A stretch of DNA of 64,000 nucleotides from Lentinula raphanica (Eukaryota > Basidiomycota > Agaricomycetes > Agaricales > Omphalotaceae): assembly GCA_027919835.1 (NCBI GenBank), contig JANVFP010000015.1:1178001-1242000 (forward strand), read 5' to 3'. The translations under genes and the position numbers were made by a program. This document shows, piece by piece, positions 34,501-43,789 of the stretch (positions within the stretch are counted from its first letter, which is position 1; every line of letters starts with the position of its first letter). The notes under the pieces are model-generated. The model was not told the origin of the DNA. It ran no database searches and was given only the letters and a program-made list of their open reading frames with translations.

Positions 34501-35998
34501 GGAGCTAGTAGATCGGCCGAACGACGCAAGAATTCTGAAGGGAATGTGGGTGTACGACTTGAAGATGGATGGCAAAGGGGAGATCTTAGCGAGGAAGGCG
34601 AGGTGGGTTGCAAGAGGCGACATGCAGAGACCCGGTCTGGATTTTGACAAGACCTGGTCCATGGTTGCACGGATGGAGTCGGTTCGTATCCTGATTGCAT
34701 GCGCCGCTTCTAAAGGATGGGCAACTCGCCAATGGGACTTTTCAGCCGCCTATCTTAACGGAACCCTACCGGATTCGCCGAAGATCTTCATGGAGCAAGC
34801 CACCGGATTCACCAGGCAGGGGGAGGAGATGAAAGTATGCCTGATGAAGAAGCCTCTTTATGGCCTTGCTCAAGCTGGACATATCTGGTTTAAAGATCTC
34901 AAAAAGGAAGCGCACCGTGTCGGATTCAAATCGTCCCGAGCAGATCCATGCATCCGTTTCCGCAAGGATCCTATTACTGGATCTCATTCCATCCATTCAG
35001 TGCATACCGACGATATCTGGTCCGCTGCGTCGACCGAAGAGGAAGCGGAGAAATCTATGACTGACTTCAAGAAATGGGACTTGAAGGATGTCAAGGACAA
35101 GAAATTCCTGGTCGGCCTCACTCTCGAATATCTTCCTGACGGTGGAATTGGCATATCGCAAGCACCCTTCGTTGAGAGCGCATTCCGGTATTTTAAACTC
35201 TGGGATTCATTGTATCCGATCGAAACTCCTCTTCCTCCGAAATGTCACGTCACGCCTCCAGCAGAGTACACCATCGACGACGCTACGTTTATGAAGGATA
35301 AGCCATATCGAAGAATTCTTGGATGCTGCTGGTGGGTGGCGTCTTCAACCAGGCCTGATATCGTTTTCGCATGCTCCAGTCTTTCTTCTGTCCAAAACTC
35401 TCCGACGCGTGCTCACTGGGATCTCCTGATCAAATTATGTCGGTATATCAAACATACCATCAACTACGGGATCGTGTATCGAAGATCAGAGTCTAATGAA
35501 GATATCAAACCGATTGGCTACGTCGACTCGGATTGGGCCAGTAACCCGCATACGCGACGATCGGTTTCCGGATACATATTCCTCATCAATGGATCCCCGG
35601 TTTCATGGTCGTCAAAACCTCAATCCATAACGGCCTTGTCGTCTACTGAAGCCGAATACGTCGCATTAGCTCGTGGGGTACAACAAGCAGTTTGGCTGAA
35701 CAGTTGGCTATCGGAAGTGGAATTAGGCGGATTGTCTCCGATGCGGATCATGAGTGACAACCTTGGGTCCATCAGCCTTGCGGAAACGAATCGGGAACAC
35801 GGGATCTCCAAAGCTATCGACGTACGCTATCATTTTATACGCGATGAAGTCGAGGACGGCAAAGTCGATATATTTCCCATCGATTCCGAAGACAATTTGG
35901 CCGACATTATGACAAAATCTCTATCCAAGGAGTTGCATCAAAGATTCGTCCGGGCTATGGGTTTGGACTGGTGGTATCGTCGCCAGGGGGAGTGTTAG
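31550..35998 (+). CDS. Copia Gag-Pol polyprotein, intact
   Basis: ATG at 31550 to TAG at 35996-35998 gives 1,482 residues without a stop. Gag resembles the UBN2/copia-gag type (LTALEMWTRILAKFNPRTNA, LTSLPPSDSFAW) with the CCHC knuckle CSNCNRRGHSRAMC near residue 262. The protease motif is DSAASECC, not the more usual DSGA, near 398. The integrase zinc domain has WHARFAHIN and CEPCLHAK (about 552-591), with core acidic residues in HLDLWG, RIDLGREF and GVVERANR. Reverse transcriptase has WDFSAAYLNG (about 1062) and SVHTDDIWSA, where the usual YVDD is HTDD (about 1152). RNase H has YVDSDWASNP and SSTEAEYVAL (about 1324-1370). The domain order PR-IN-RT-RH defines copia. The last two codons overlap the 3' LTR. 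Confidence 0.95.
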   Translation: MSNSNSLPPIQTFAESRQLDSIANFLSFSDSIISITRGYGLEGYIDGSISRPATNVAPAVLAAGAAAGQPVIPIPNPTSNNSNAPSIDEWELRNARVAAIIYMNVRDPRGIGLNPNLTALEMWTRILAKFNPRTNAARTIARERLKALRFNEGDRFDHYFANLERLKSEANEVGCEITDEDLASQFLTSLPPSDSFAWIIQNYAGKPYSEIYSSLLEIQLRKDVVNNNVGAARNTVPSALAAMNNNAAMNNNRRNGRSTLRCSNCNRRGHSRAMCYAIGGGSYGQAPPNWIPPAGMTNGANTNSTGMNNGANTNPRPAQAQAAVLSTVVDMGSDVGGMASIYALATKADIASFRPPRKTPSVLEDRISESVLETAIPYPYHSVLASFNGNSHSSPTFLDSAASECCIRDRNLFTSFTEKHSQGRMATNDISGKFSIEGYGIVQFTVKNSDTSTKTLRMAALYTPSFAMNLLSIPAFDAKGFVGSWGSGILSVKDPRTGEVIIDGKLAVNKGSHRLYEVEVVSSHEENASALATGVSLAAGGNSLRKPCSLAMWHARFAHINTNVIALMKRRDLVDGLDITDASLNGKCEPCLHAKPTRRPYDSIVTPATEVLFRIHLDLWGKARTMSLGGAWYMMLAVDDATGIPNPSFSANKDAQTILTLIIRFVDKAEKQTGKTVKRIRIDLGREFDNKLVDDWAASRGIIIEKVPTNSSAANGVVERANRNVIEGVRAMIEDSGLDWRFWAEAAEAFCYISSMVPTSRVPGVIPIQSWYPEHARINVSHLRKWGCRVLAKDLDRREGKLGDQTFEGFLVGYWDRRGWRVWDPVRKHIFPVRTAEFDEGIPNRTLSESSKTYPLPLSGDNPDPNNDDVLDADLGDTLHDEVINLEDHIEHQDDEGTILRRSSRHSAPSQALQRSREYEEDERRAKENEEEWANIMVLASVIKGAGRIENPVPKRFDQAMREPELWMPPMKKEFDSLESRGCWELVDRPNDARILKGMWVYDLKMDGKGEILARKARWVARGDMQRPGLDFDKTWSMVARMESVRILIACAASKGWATRQWDFSAAYLNGTLPDSPKIFMEQATGFTRQGEEMKVCLMKKPLYGLAQAGHIWFKDLKKEAHRVGFKSSRADPCIRFRKDPITGSHSIHSVHTDDIWSAASTEEEAEKSMTDFKKWDLKDVKDKKFLVGLTLEYLPDGGIGISQAPFVESAFRYFKLWDSLYPIETPLPPKCHVTPPAEYTIDDATFMKDKPYRRILGCCWWVASSTRPDIVFACSSLSSVQNSPTRAHWDLLIKLCRYIKHTINYGIVYRRSESNEDIKPIGYVDSDWASNPHTRRSVSGYIFLINGSPVSWSSKPQSITALSSTEAEYVALARGVQQAVWLNSWLSEVELGGLSPMRIMSDNLGSISLAETNREHGISKAIDVRYHFIRDEVEDGKVDIFPIDSEDNLADIMTKSLSKELHQRFVRAMGLDWWYRRQGEC

Positions 35999-36312
35999 AA
36001 ACTGAACGTGGTAAGGCGACGATAGGTGGTCAGAACGCGGTAGCGTGACCAGCGAGGATACGATCGATGTAGTGGTTTGTTTGGTTCTCTTATTCGGACT
36101 ATATAATGTAGATTTACAACGTAATCACTCTTTAACTTGTACTATCGAGTTAAAGAGTGAGTATCTCCCATATCATCACTATATGCACGTTTACTTACAG
36201 ACTATTGTAGACTCACACCGTATCCGTATAGGTATTTATAATATGAACTTGTACTATCGAGTTAAAGAACTCACACCGTATCCGTATAGCCCTCGACTCG
36301 CGAATCTTGTCA
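35993..36312 (+). repeat. Copia 3' LTR
   Basis: 320 bp, no difference from the 5' LTR seen by eye over its length. It has the same inverted repeat (36125-36160) and direct repeats, and is followed by CCAGG. Confidence 0.93.
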
Positions 36313-36723
36313 CCAGGAGCAAAAACAACGATATTGCCAAATATGCGCTGGAAAGGGCTTAAAGGCAAAATCGAAGACTCACAATACAGTGGATTGCTGG
36401 GATAAGCCTGGAAATGAAGGCAAAAGGCCAAATTTTAATAAAAACTCTTCATCATCTGCATCTGCATCTGGTCAAGGAAACAAAGGAAAACAACCACCAC
36501 CGAGTGATAAGAAATCATTCAAAGCGCGGTTGATGGAATTATTTGATGAAATAGACAGCCAAGAGCCAGCGCCCCCAGCTGTTGCTCTCAATGTCAATTC
36601 CACGAGCACCCCTGATATTAGTTTACCTGAGCTCGCTGCAAAAGGAGCAACTGCACATGTCAATGAAGTGCAGGCAGGACCTTCTAAGCCATCGCGATGG
36701 GCTAGAAGTCAACAATACAAGGC

Positions 36724-36770
36724 GGATTTTCCAGAGGGACTGTAGAGGATAATGTCTGCGATCTACAGTC
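36724..36770 (+). promoter_or_regulatory. Putative -1 programmed ribosomal frameshift signal (gag to pol)
   Basis: In the gag frame the codons read GCG GAT TTT, giving the heptamer G GAT TTT (36724-36730) of X XXY YYZ form. After a 7-nt spacer, GACTGTAGA (36738-36746) pairs perfectly with TCTACAGTC (36762-36770), a 9-bp stem with a 15-nt loop. The gag stop lies in the stem. The pol frame is exactly -1 relative to gag and open from 36706 into pol. The element class is known to use frameshifting; use of this site is inferred. Confidence 0.7.
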
Positions 36771-36822
36771 AGGAAGTAGTATACCTAGTATCAGCACTGA
36801 TAAAAAATCAGATAGAGTAGTT

Positions 36823-39800
36823 ATGGAAGCTTGTTTAAATAATGTTGCTCGTAACAAGAAATCATCTTTCAGACTTTCAGTAACACTTTGGGTATACGGT
36901 TTTAAAGTGCAGGCCGAGGCTCTTGTTGACTCTGGAGCAACAACAAATTTCATTGACAAAAGATATGTTGAAAGAAACCACCTGGTAACAAATAAGATAG
37001 CACAGCCATACCGAGTTTTAAATGCGGATGGAACGCCAAATGTTGCGGGAGAAATCAAAGAGTATGTCCGAGCATATGTCCAAATTGGTTCACATAAAAC
37101 CATTCAGTATCTATATGTCACTCAGCTAGGTGACAAGGACATGATGATTGGATACTCTTATCTCTACAAGCACAATCCAGAAATAGATTGGCATTCAGGG
37201 GAATGGGCGTTCACCAGGTGTTCAGAGACATGTGCATCTAGAGCCCGTAAAATACGAGTTGATGAAGCTGGAGCTGATGAGCTTCACCTCGAACCAGATT
37301 TACCATGGGAATCTTCACTGGACAATTTAGGAGAAGAGGACATGGATAATCCTTACATTAACTGGATTGACATGCACAATCCAGATGAGCAAAAACAAGC
37401 AGCAACTATTGCTGCTATGTTTGATGAAAAACATCTAGAAGAAGAATTTGTTGAGGAAGACGAGGATACCACTAAGTGGAAATCTCTTATACCACCATGG
37501 TTATATGATTATGGTGACGTCTTCTCAAAGAAAAGATCAGAGCGGATGCCAGAACGTAAACCATACGACCATCCAATTGATTTTGAGGAAGGGTCTACTC
37601 TTCCCAAACCATCAAAGATCTATCCACTGTCTTTAAAAGAAAGGAATTCTTTGGATGAATGGATTGATGAGGAACTTAAGAAAGGCTATATTAGACCATC
37701 TCAAAGTCCTATCGCTGCTCCATTCTTCTTTGTCAAGAAACATGATGGTTCTTTACGACCAGTCATGGATTATCGAGCTCTCAATGATATCACTGTTAAG
37801 AATCGCTATCCAATCCCTCGAATATCAGACTTAATAGACTCTCTCAGCCAGGCTTCAATCTTTACAAAGATTGACTTACGCTGGGGATACAACAATGTTC
37901 GAATTCGTGAAGGGGATGAATGGAAAACAGCATTCATTACAAAGCGAGGTTTATTTGAAGCAACAGTCATGTATTTTGGATTCTCCAATGCACCAGCTAC
38001 CTTTCAGGCAATGATGAATGATATTCTCGGAGACTTGATACGTAAAGGAAAAGTAATGGTGTACTTGGATGATATCCTTATATTTGGCAATGACAAAGAA
38101 GAACACAGGGAGATTGTTCAAGAAGTGCTGCAAAGACTTCGAGACAATGATCTCTATGCAAAAGCTGAAAAATGCTTTTTTGAGCAGGACAGTATAGACT
38201 ACCTTGGAATGATTATTTCTAAAGGTTATGTGAAGATGGATCCAAAGAAGCTTGCTGGAGTTCTTGAGTGGCCTGTACCAACAAAAGTAAAACATGTTCA
38301 AGCATTCTTGGGCTTTGCAAATTTCTACAGAAGATTTATTAAAGATTTTGCCAAGATTGCAAGGCCACTCACCAATCTCACTAAAAAGGATCAACCTTGG
38401 CTCTGGGATGACATAGCACAGGAAGCATTTGAAGCGCTGAAAAAGGCTTTCACAACTGCTCCTATTTTGAGAATACCGGATGACACTAATCCTTTCCGAC
38501 TAGGCACAGATGCCAGTGATTTTGCAGTCGGAGCTGTATTGTATCAACTGGACCCAGATGACAATCTGTGGCATCCAGTTGCCTTCTATTCCAAGTCACT
38601 CAGTGTTCATGAACGTAACTATGAGATATATGACAAGGAATTGCTTGCAATTATACGGGCATTGGAAGAATATCGACATTACTTGGAAGGTCATCCAGAA
38701 AAATTTGAAATATGGTCAGATCATCAGAATTTGACTTATTTCCGGTCTGCCCAGAAGCTAACACGAAGACAAGCGAGATGGGCTTTGTATCTTACTCGCT
38801 TTGATTATTCTCTACGGCATAAGCCAGGAAAAACAATGCAGGCTGAAGACCCTCTGTCCAGGAGGCCAGATCATGAGGAGGGGGTACACCTCGACAATCG
38901 AGATCAGATTTTATTAAAACCTGAATTTTTTGCCATTCAGGCTATTGAGGCTGCTCATGAATCGCCTATAAATGATGAACAAATCCTAAGGGAGGTCAAG
39001 GAAGCCTTGCTAACTGATGAAGTTACAAAGGATTATAAATCACTTCTGTCATCAGGACCACGAGAATTCAAGAAATCACTTGAAGAGTGGAACTACGAAA
39101 ATGGGTTACTACTCTATCGTAGCAAAATATATATACCAAAGAGCACGGACGATCATTTACGAAGACGAATAGTCCAGATGCATCATGATTTACCATCAGC
39201 AGGACATCCTGGGAGATGGAAAACCTATGAACTCGTATCCCGAAACTATTGGTGGCCAGGGATGTCAGTCTTTGTTAAAAACTATGTTTCAGGCTGTGAC
39301 ACTTGTCAGCGGATGAAAAATCGCTCACAACAGCCCTTTGGACCCTTACAACCAAATAAAGTACCAAATGGACCTTGGGAGATCATTTCCATAGATCTTA
39401 TCACCCAGTTACCACCATCTGGAGAATACAATGCTATCTGTGTTGTGGTAGACCGTCTTACCAAGCGAGCACACTTCTTTGCAATTACAAACAACTTTAC
39501 AGCTAAAGACTTAGCAAGGTTACTCTATGACAGAATCTATCCTCTGCATGGATTACCATTGCAAATCATATCTGATAGAGGAACACAGTTTGCAGCTGAA
39601 GTGTTTCAAGAATGGTGTAGACTACTCGGAATAGAATCCTCTATGTCAACTGCCTATCATCCACAAACAGATGGACAAACAGAACGTGTCAACCAGATTT
39701 TGGAACAATATCTTCGGTGCTATGTTGATTATAACCTCAATAACTGGGCCAACCTATTAGGCACAGCAGAGTTTGCATACAGCAATCAAGCACATGAAGG

Positions 39801-40512
39801 CACTAAGGAGAGTCCATTCTTTTTGGAATATGGTCGACATCCTCGTGCAGGTCCTATTCTTATTAAAAACCATGGGTCCATTGACTTCAATGACATAATG
39901 CAACAAAGATTTGAAGCACAAGAGCAGGCAAAATCTGCACTCAAGTTGGCAGCTGAACGGATGAAATGGTATTATGATAAAGGAGTTCAAAATATACCAT
40001 TCAAAGTTGGAGACAAAGTTCTGTTGAATCTTAAAGACTATCAAACTACAGAACGTGCTTTACAACCAAGATATGAAGGACCATTCAAAATTGTCAGAAA
40101 ATTATCTGATGTAACTTTTGAATTGAAATTACCTCCAAAATATCGCAGTATACATCCAGTCTTTCATGCTAGCAAACTTGCCACCTATACGGAATCTACT
40201 ATTCCAGGACAAAAACCACCTACTCCTGAGACTATTATAGTCAATGGAAAGGAAGAATGGATAGTGGAGAAAATCTTACAACACCGAATTCGGGGAAAGA
40301 AGTTACAATATCTGGTTAGATGGAAAGGTTTCACTAGAGAGGATGACACCTGGGAACCTGTTGCAAATCTAAAAAATGCACCAGAAAAAATCAAAGAATA
40401 TAAAAAAGAAAATAATAATGCAGCTCAAAGTATGGAACTGGATCTCTTCTCAACGGAGCTCGAATCTGAAGAGGGGGTAATGTCACAGATTTCCTTATAC
40501 TCCTATCCTTGA
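36823..40512 (+). CDS. pol: Gypsy Pol polyprotein (PR-RT-RNase H-IN-chromodomain)
   Basis: An uninterrupted 1,229-residue frame. The retropepsin motif LVDSGATTNFID is near residue 35. Reverse transcriptase has the catalytic YLDD near residue 413, and RNase H has LGTDASDFAVGAVLY near 563. The integrase zinc domain has H...H and CDTC (about 786-827). The integrase core has Asp in SIDLITQ (about 855), Asp in SDRGTQF (about 916) and Glu in GQTERVNQ (about 950). A chromodomain (EEWIVEKILQHR ... YLVRWKGF ... DTWEP, about 1143-1195) identifies a chromovirus and would direct integration to marked chromatin. The last codons run into the 3' LTR and stop at 40510-40512. Pol is probably expressed as a Gag-Pol fusion by -1 frameshifting; the ATG at 36823 may not be the true start. 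Confidence 0.95.
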   Translation: MEACLNNVARNKKSSFRLSVTLWVYGFKVQAEALVDSGATTNFIDKRYVERNHLVTNKIAQPYRVLNADGTPNVAGEIKEYVRAYVQIGSHKTIQYLYVTQLGDKDMMIGYSYLYKHNPEIDWHSGEWAFTRCSETCASRARKIRVDEAGADELHLEPDLPWESSLDNLGEEDMDNPYINWIDMHNPDEQKQAATIAAMFDEKHLEEEFVEEDEDTTKWKSLIPPWLYDYGDVFSKKRSERMPERKPYDHPIDFEEGSTLPKPSKIYPLSLKERNSLDEWIDEELKKGYIRPSQSPIAAPFFFVKKHDGSLRPVMDYRALNDITVKNRYPIPRISDLIDSLSQASIFTKIDLRWGYNNVRIREGDEWKTAFITKRGLFEATVMYFGFSNAPATFQAMMNDILGDLIRKGKVMVYLDDILIFGNDKEEHREIVQEVLQRLRDNDLYAKAEKCFFEQDSIDYLGMIISKGYVKMDPKKLAGVLEWPVPTKVKHVQAFLGFANFYRRFIKDFAKIARPLTNLTKKDQPWLWDDIAQEAFEALKKAFTTAPILRIPDDTNPFRLGTDASDFAVGAVLYQLDPDDNLWHPVAFYSKSLSVHERNYEIYDKELLAIIRALEEYRHYLEGHPEKFEIWSDHQNLTYFRSAQKLTRRQARWALYLTRFDYSLRHKPGKTMQAEDPLSRRPDHEEGVHLDNRDQILLKPEFFAIQAIEAAHESPINDEQILREVKEALLTDEVTKDYKSLLSSGPREFKKSLEEWNYENGLLLYRSKIYIPKSTDDHLRRRIVQMHHDLPSAGHPGRWKTYELVSRNYWWPGMSVFVKNYVSGCDTCQRMKNRSQQPFGPLQPNKVPNGPWEIISIDLITQLPPSGEYNAICVVVDRLTKRAHFFAITNNFTAKDLARLLYDRIYPLHGLPLQIISDRGTQFAAEVFQEWCRLLGIESSMSTAYHPQTDGQTERVNQILEQYLRCYVDYNLNNWANLLGTAEFAYSNQAHEGTKESPFFLEYGRHPRAGPILIKNHGSIDFNDIMQQRFEAQEQAKSALKLAAERMKWYYDKGVQNIPFKVGDKVLLNLKDYQTTERALQPRYEGPFKIVRKLSDVTFELKLPPKYRSIHPVFHASKLATYTESTIPGQKPPTPETIIVNGKEEWIVEKILQHRIRGKKLQYLVRWKGFTREDDTWEPVANLKNAPEKIKEYKKENNNAAQSMELDLFSTELESEEGVMSQISLYSYP
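40468..40477 (+). other. Gypsy polypurine tract
   Basis: GAAGAGGGGG ends 3 bp before the 3' LTR, the expected plus-strand priming site. Confidence 0.75.
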
Positions 40513-40953
40513 TCATTTATCTTATCTTTTTCCTATTTTATCATTTGATTATCAGTAGTAGTTTATTAGCTAAGCATCTCTGTGCCATCATCTTCTCATA
40601 TGTACAATCACACAGTAATATCAGGTTACTTGGCTACAGTAACATCAGGGTACCTGACTACAGTAATATCAGGTTACCTGGCTACAGTAATATCAGGTCA
40701 CTTAGTTACACTGATATTAAGTTACCTAGCTACATTAATATCAGGTCACTTAGATACACTGATATTAAGTTACCTAGCTACATGGATATTAGATTACCCA
40801 CTGTTCCAGAGTAGTATAAATACCCCTCTGTATTCCTGGGTATCCCCCCAGATTCAAGAACATCTTTTATCCTCTTGTGATCAACTTGTGCTCATACTCT
40901 GTCACTATCCCCAACCTTTGCAACTACAACTAGGTGAGTTCTAAGTTGTGATA
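40481..40953 (+). repeat. Gypsy 3' LTR
   Basis: 473 bp, no difference from the 5' LTR seen by eye. It includes the pol stop, the eight 24-bp repeats (40613-40804) and the TATA box (40815-40822). It is followed by the target duplication GTGAC. Confidence 0.93.
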
Positions 40954-40958
40954 GTGAC

Positions 40959-41579
40959 ATCACTTCAAGGTCCAATCCTTCTCCTTCCTTGCGCTGCATG
41001 ATGGTGCATGCACTATCCACGGCAAGTACCTCTGCATCCTCTTAAGTGAGTCGCAGATATTGCAGGTTTGGTGCATTTTCTGAGAGGGTTTGAAAGCGTG
41101 AAGCTCAGCACCGGCAGCACACATCGGCTACGCGGCATTGATGACTAAGGGGGTCACATTTGATTTCGGTTATTTTCGGACATTTGTACAGTTGATTCAT
41201 CGGATTTCTCGGTCGGGACCCCCCTGGAGCGGACAGGCCATAAGCGTTGCGATTGAGGCGTGGGAATCGTATTCGGCCTTGTCCTCGAACTCTCACCTCC
41301 TGCGCATATAATTGACTTTCGCAGCGTTCATCTCACTTATACGCTTATTTCTCTACAAACAGTGGTCATTTTCCTGTCCTCTGCTCGCACCTCTACGTTC
41401 ATAGTCAAGAGTCTTTCTCTCCTCTTTTCAAACTTTTTCGTCGTTTCATCACGCGTCCACTTGCGCAAAACTCTTAACAAGCCAGAATCATTATTTCACG
41501 CTGAAAAGTCAGACCCGTTACGCGTCAAACCCAAAACCTCAGATTATCTATCTCGTCAAACGCCCCTTCCTTATTGATC
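40959..41579. other. Intergenic, right flank of gypsy and 5' region of the second MYND gene
   Basis: 621 bp. Pyrimidine-rich from about 41340 to 41440. A 105-codon open frame (41260-41577) ends just before the MYND ATG and is probably 5' UTR. No other feature was recognised. Confidence 0.5.
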
Positions 41580-43432
41580 ATGCCGGACAACTCCTTCGAC
41601 GACGACGACGACCTCGTGTACGCCGGCTCATTCGTGTTCTGTCGCGAGCACGGCTGCGAATTCTGTAACGAATGCTTTTGTGATCACCGGTTGACCAACA
41701 ACGTCCAAATCATGGACGAGTTGCAGGCTGCTTTCCCGTCTTACAGTGAAGCGCAGTTCATGGTATGAGATTCATTGACCCTTGCTACCGTGCTATCTTT
41801 GTCTAAGAGATGCCAATGTGACTATTCCACGCAGGATCGACCCACTATCTCATATGTCTACGACAAAGGAGTAGAACGAACCCCGCGAAAGTTGATGGGC
41901 TCGCTCAAATGCGAATGCAAGAAACATCACGTACTGGATTGTTCGACCTGTTTCGACTGGGCAGCGGTCGCTGTGGAGAAAATAAAGCTTCAATCCAAAC
42001 AGAAAAACTCAAAGGTCATCCCTATCGACATCTCAAGAGAGGAGAAAGTCGACTTCTTGCGAAGCATGGGCTTGGATTTATCCCCCGCCACTCGTCTCCC
42101 GCAAGATGCGTTGGAGAAGAAATTCCGGAACGCAATAGACGCGTGTCAATCGTTTGCCACGCTCATTCCAAAACTCCCGTTTGATCCCTCGACTCTTCCG
42201 GTGTGGTCAAAGAAGACGTGCAAGAAGCCTTTGTTGGAGGTTGTTAATCGGGGGAATATCAGGGAGGCGTATGCTACTTTACAGGCGAAGATGCAAGGGA
42301 AATTCAGCGCTTGGGATCTCTACGAGAATGCTTTTATGGATATTCGACAAACGATTATGACACTAGGCAATAATATCGACAATGGCAGGAAGACGACTAT
42401 CATCCAGGACCAAGAGAGCAAGTGCGCTATCTGCATGCGTGTACGTTTCTTTCGTTGTTCTCTGTGCTGGCTCTGTCTTACCCATGACTCCAAGGTCGTC
42501 GACGTCCGGATGCTCAATGAAGATACTCCGGTCATGATAGTCTTGTATCGTCGTGGAGCCCGCGACTCACCTTCATTCGACACCGTCAAATGGGTCCAAG
42601 AGGTCATGATGACTCAACAACCATTGGGGGACAAATCAGGGCCACACCAGAAGAACAAAAGCTCCTCCTCGCGGTCCTGAACGCGAATGCTCGACGACTC
42701 TCTCCTGATTACTCTGTCAAACGCCACTCAAGCGGAACCGAAGCCCCTTTCGCGTTGTCGTTCCTTCTACCTATTGGACCGATTAATCAACGTGATATGG
42801 GCAATTTGACTCACCATACCGGTTGTGTCGTTTGCGGACAGAAGACAAGAAGCAAATGCTCTCGATGCCTCGCTATGGAATATTGCGGAGCTGGTGAGTG
42901 GATATTCGAATCGAACAACAACCTCTTCTCAAACTCCCTCGAACTTTGAATAGAATGTCAGCGGGCACATTGGAAAGAACATAAACCTACGTGCAACTCT
43001 TTACAGGGCGGAGAATGGATCGAATTGACCTTTAGCATGAACACCCCCGAAATGCGAAGTGTCGCCGCACAAGGTGGCGAGATGGCGTTCTGGAACAGCA
43101 TGGCCAGCGGACCTCCGAAGGATATTCTGAACTACAAACCGTTAGAAACCGAGCCAGCTTTTCCGCCCAACCTCCACGCGCAAAACCCGTTCCTAATCAA
43201 GATCCAAAGAGGGATGGCACCGGGTCTCCCGCCGATGATGATCTACGACCGAACGCGAACGTTCCAGGTGTTTTTGTGCCATGAGACTGATTCGAACGGG
43301 TACGGAAAGACGGCGGCGCAGATGCATACTGGACAATCGGGGCTCAAGATTTATCGTTGGGCGAAGAGGACTGGTGAGAATCGGTTGAGTGTCTGTTTGA
43401 ACAGGGCTCCTCCGAAAGATCCTCTGTGGTGA
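41580..43432 (+). CDS. MYND-type zinc finger protein (second)
   Basis: ATG at 41580 begins MPDNSFDDDDDLVYAGSF. The N-terminal part has a Cys/His-rich block (FCREHGCEFCNECFCDHR) and a second Cys cluster (LKCECKKHHVLDCSTCFDW). A helical middle part follows, with MRSMGLDLSP-like sequence and KPLLEVVNRGNIREAY. The C-terminal MYND finger is CVVCGQKTRSKCSRC, then MEYCGA and, across an intron, ECQRAHWKEHKPTC (about 42828-42990). The end (KIYRWAKRTGENRLSVC) stops at 43432. Introns are seen at about 41768-41834, 42441-42493 and 42892-42953, plus one near 42598 with an uncertain acceptor. It is not a close relative of the MYND gene at 21-23 kb, because the N-terminal domains differ. Function unknown. 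Confidence 0.78.
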
Positions 43433-43789
43433 CTGGTGACTGGTGACGGCTGCTTTTATTCGCTTTCGTAGTAACATACTTATCGACCCAGGCTCATTTG
43501 ACTTCTCTGATTCGTAGCATTCTAGGTAATCATTTCCAGGACGAACGGCTTCATATCGTAACTCACAAAGCTGGTAAATTCCATACGTATTGTACATATA
43601 GACCCAATACCGCATTCGACAGGCAATCTGTATTAATCGCTCATTCGCAAACCGTATCCGATCATATGTTATTGTTGAGCAGTGTGTTAGGCCAACGTTG
43701 ACAATAAGAGTTTTCGAGACTCTCGGAGAGTCGCCAAGGCAGGTGGAGGTTGGTAGTAAGGCTGTCCAGTGAGCGATTTTCCTACTTGA
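43433..43789. other. Intergenic, boundary of the secreted-protein array
   Basis: Lies between the second MYND gene and the promoter block of the first secreted-protein gene. No gene recognised; the array repeats start to its right. Confidence 0.5.

Larger units (their letters stand above)
31129..36312 (+). mobile_element. Full-length Ty1/copia retrotransposon nested in gypsy gag
   Basis: Two 320-bp LTRs (31129-31448 and 35993-36312), TGTTAG...TTGTCA, look identical. The perfect 5-bp target duplication CCAGG is at 31124-31128 and 36313-36317. It encloses one uninterrupted gag-pol frame. A polypurine tract (CAGGGGGAG) abuts the 3' LTR. It lies in the same orientation as its gypsy host and interrupts the host gag, so it is the younger of the two insertions. 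All parts needed for autonomous movement appear to be present. Confidence 0.95.
30090..36745 (+). pseudogene. gag: Gypsy gag, split by the nested copia element
   Basis: The capsid-type part is at 30090-31128 (PPTFSGTDNKMTLEDWMNQV is a typical retrotransposon Gag core start). The remainder lies at 36318-36745. Ignoring the copia insert and one copy of its target duplication restores a continuous 489-codon frame (488 residues). The downstream part carries a CCHC-like zinc knuckle: C-x2-C-x11-H-x4-C beginning about 36330, with an unusually long middle spacer. A Ser-rich and Lys-rich tail follows. In the present state translation from 30090 runs into the copia LTR and stops at 31184, so the zinc knuckle is lost. 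A short slippery heptamer lies just before the gag stop at 36743-36745. Confidence 0.88.
28171..40953 (+). mobile_element. Full-length Ty3/gypsy chromovirus-type LTR retrotransposon
   Basis: Bounded by two 473-bp LTRs (28171-28643 and 40481-40953) that appear identical by eye, beginning TGTCAC and ending GTGATA. It is flanked by the perfect 5-bp target duplication GTGAC at 28166-28170 and 40954-40958. Order inside: leader with two hairpins, an extra ORF, gag, a -1 frameshift signal, and pol with protease, reverse transcriptase, RNase H, integrase and a C-terminal chromodomain. Gag is interrupted by a nested copia element (31129-36312), so this copy cannot make intact Gag. Without the nested element it is about 7.6 kb. 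The identical LTRs point to a recent insertion. A tRNA-type primer binding site was not recognised just after the 5' LTR. Confidence 0.95.
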
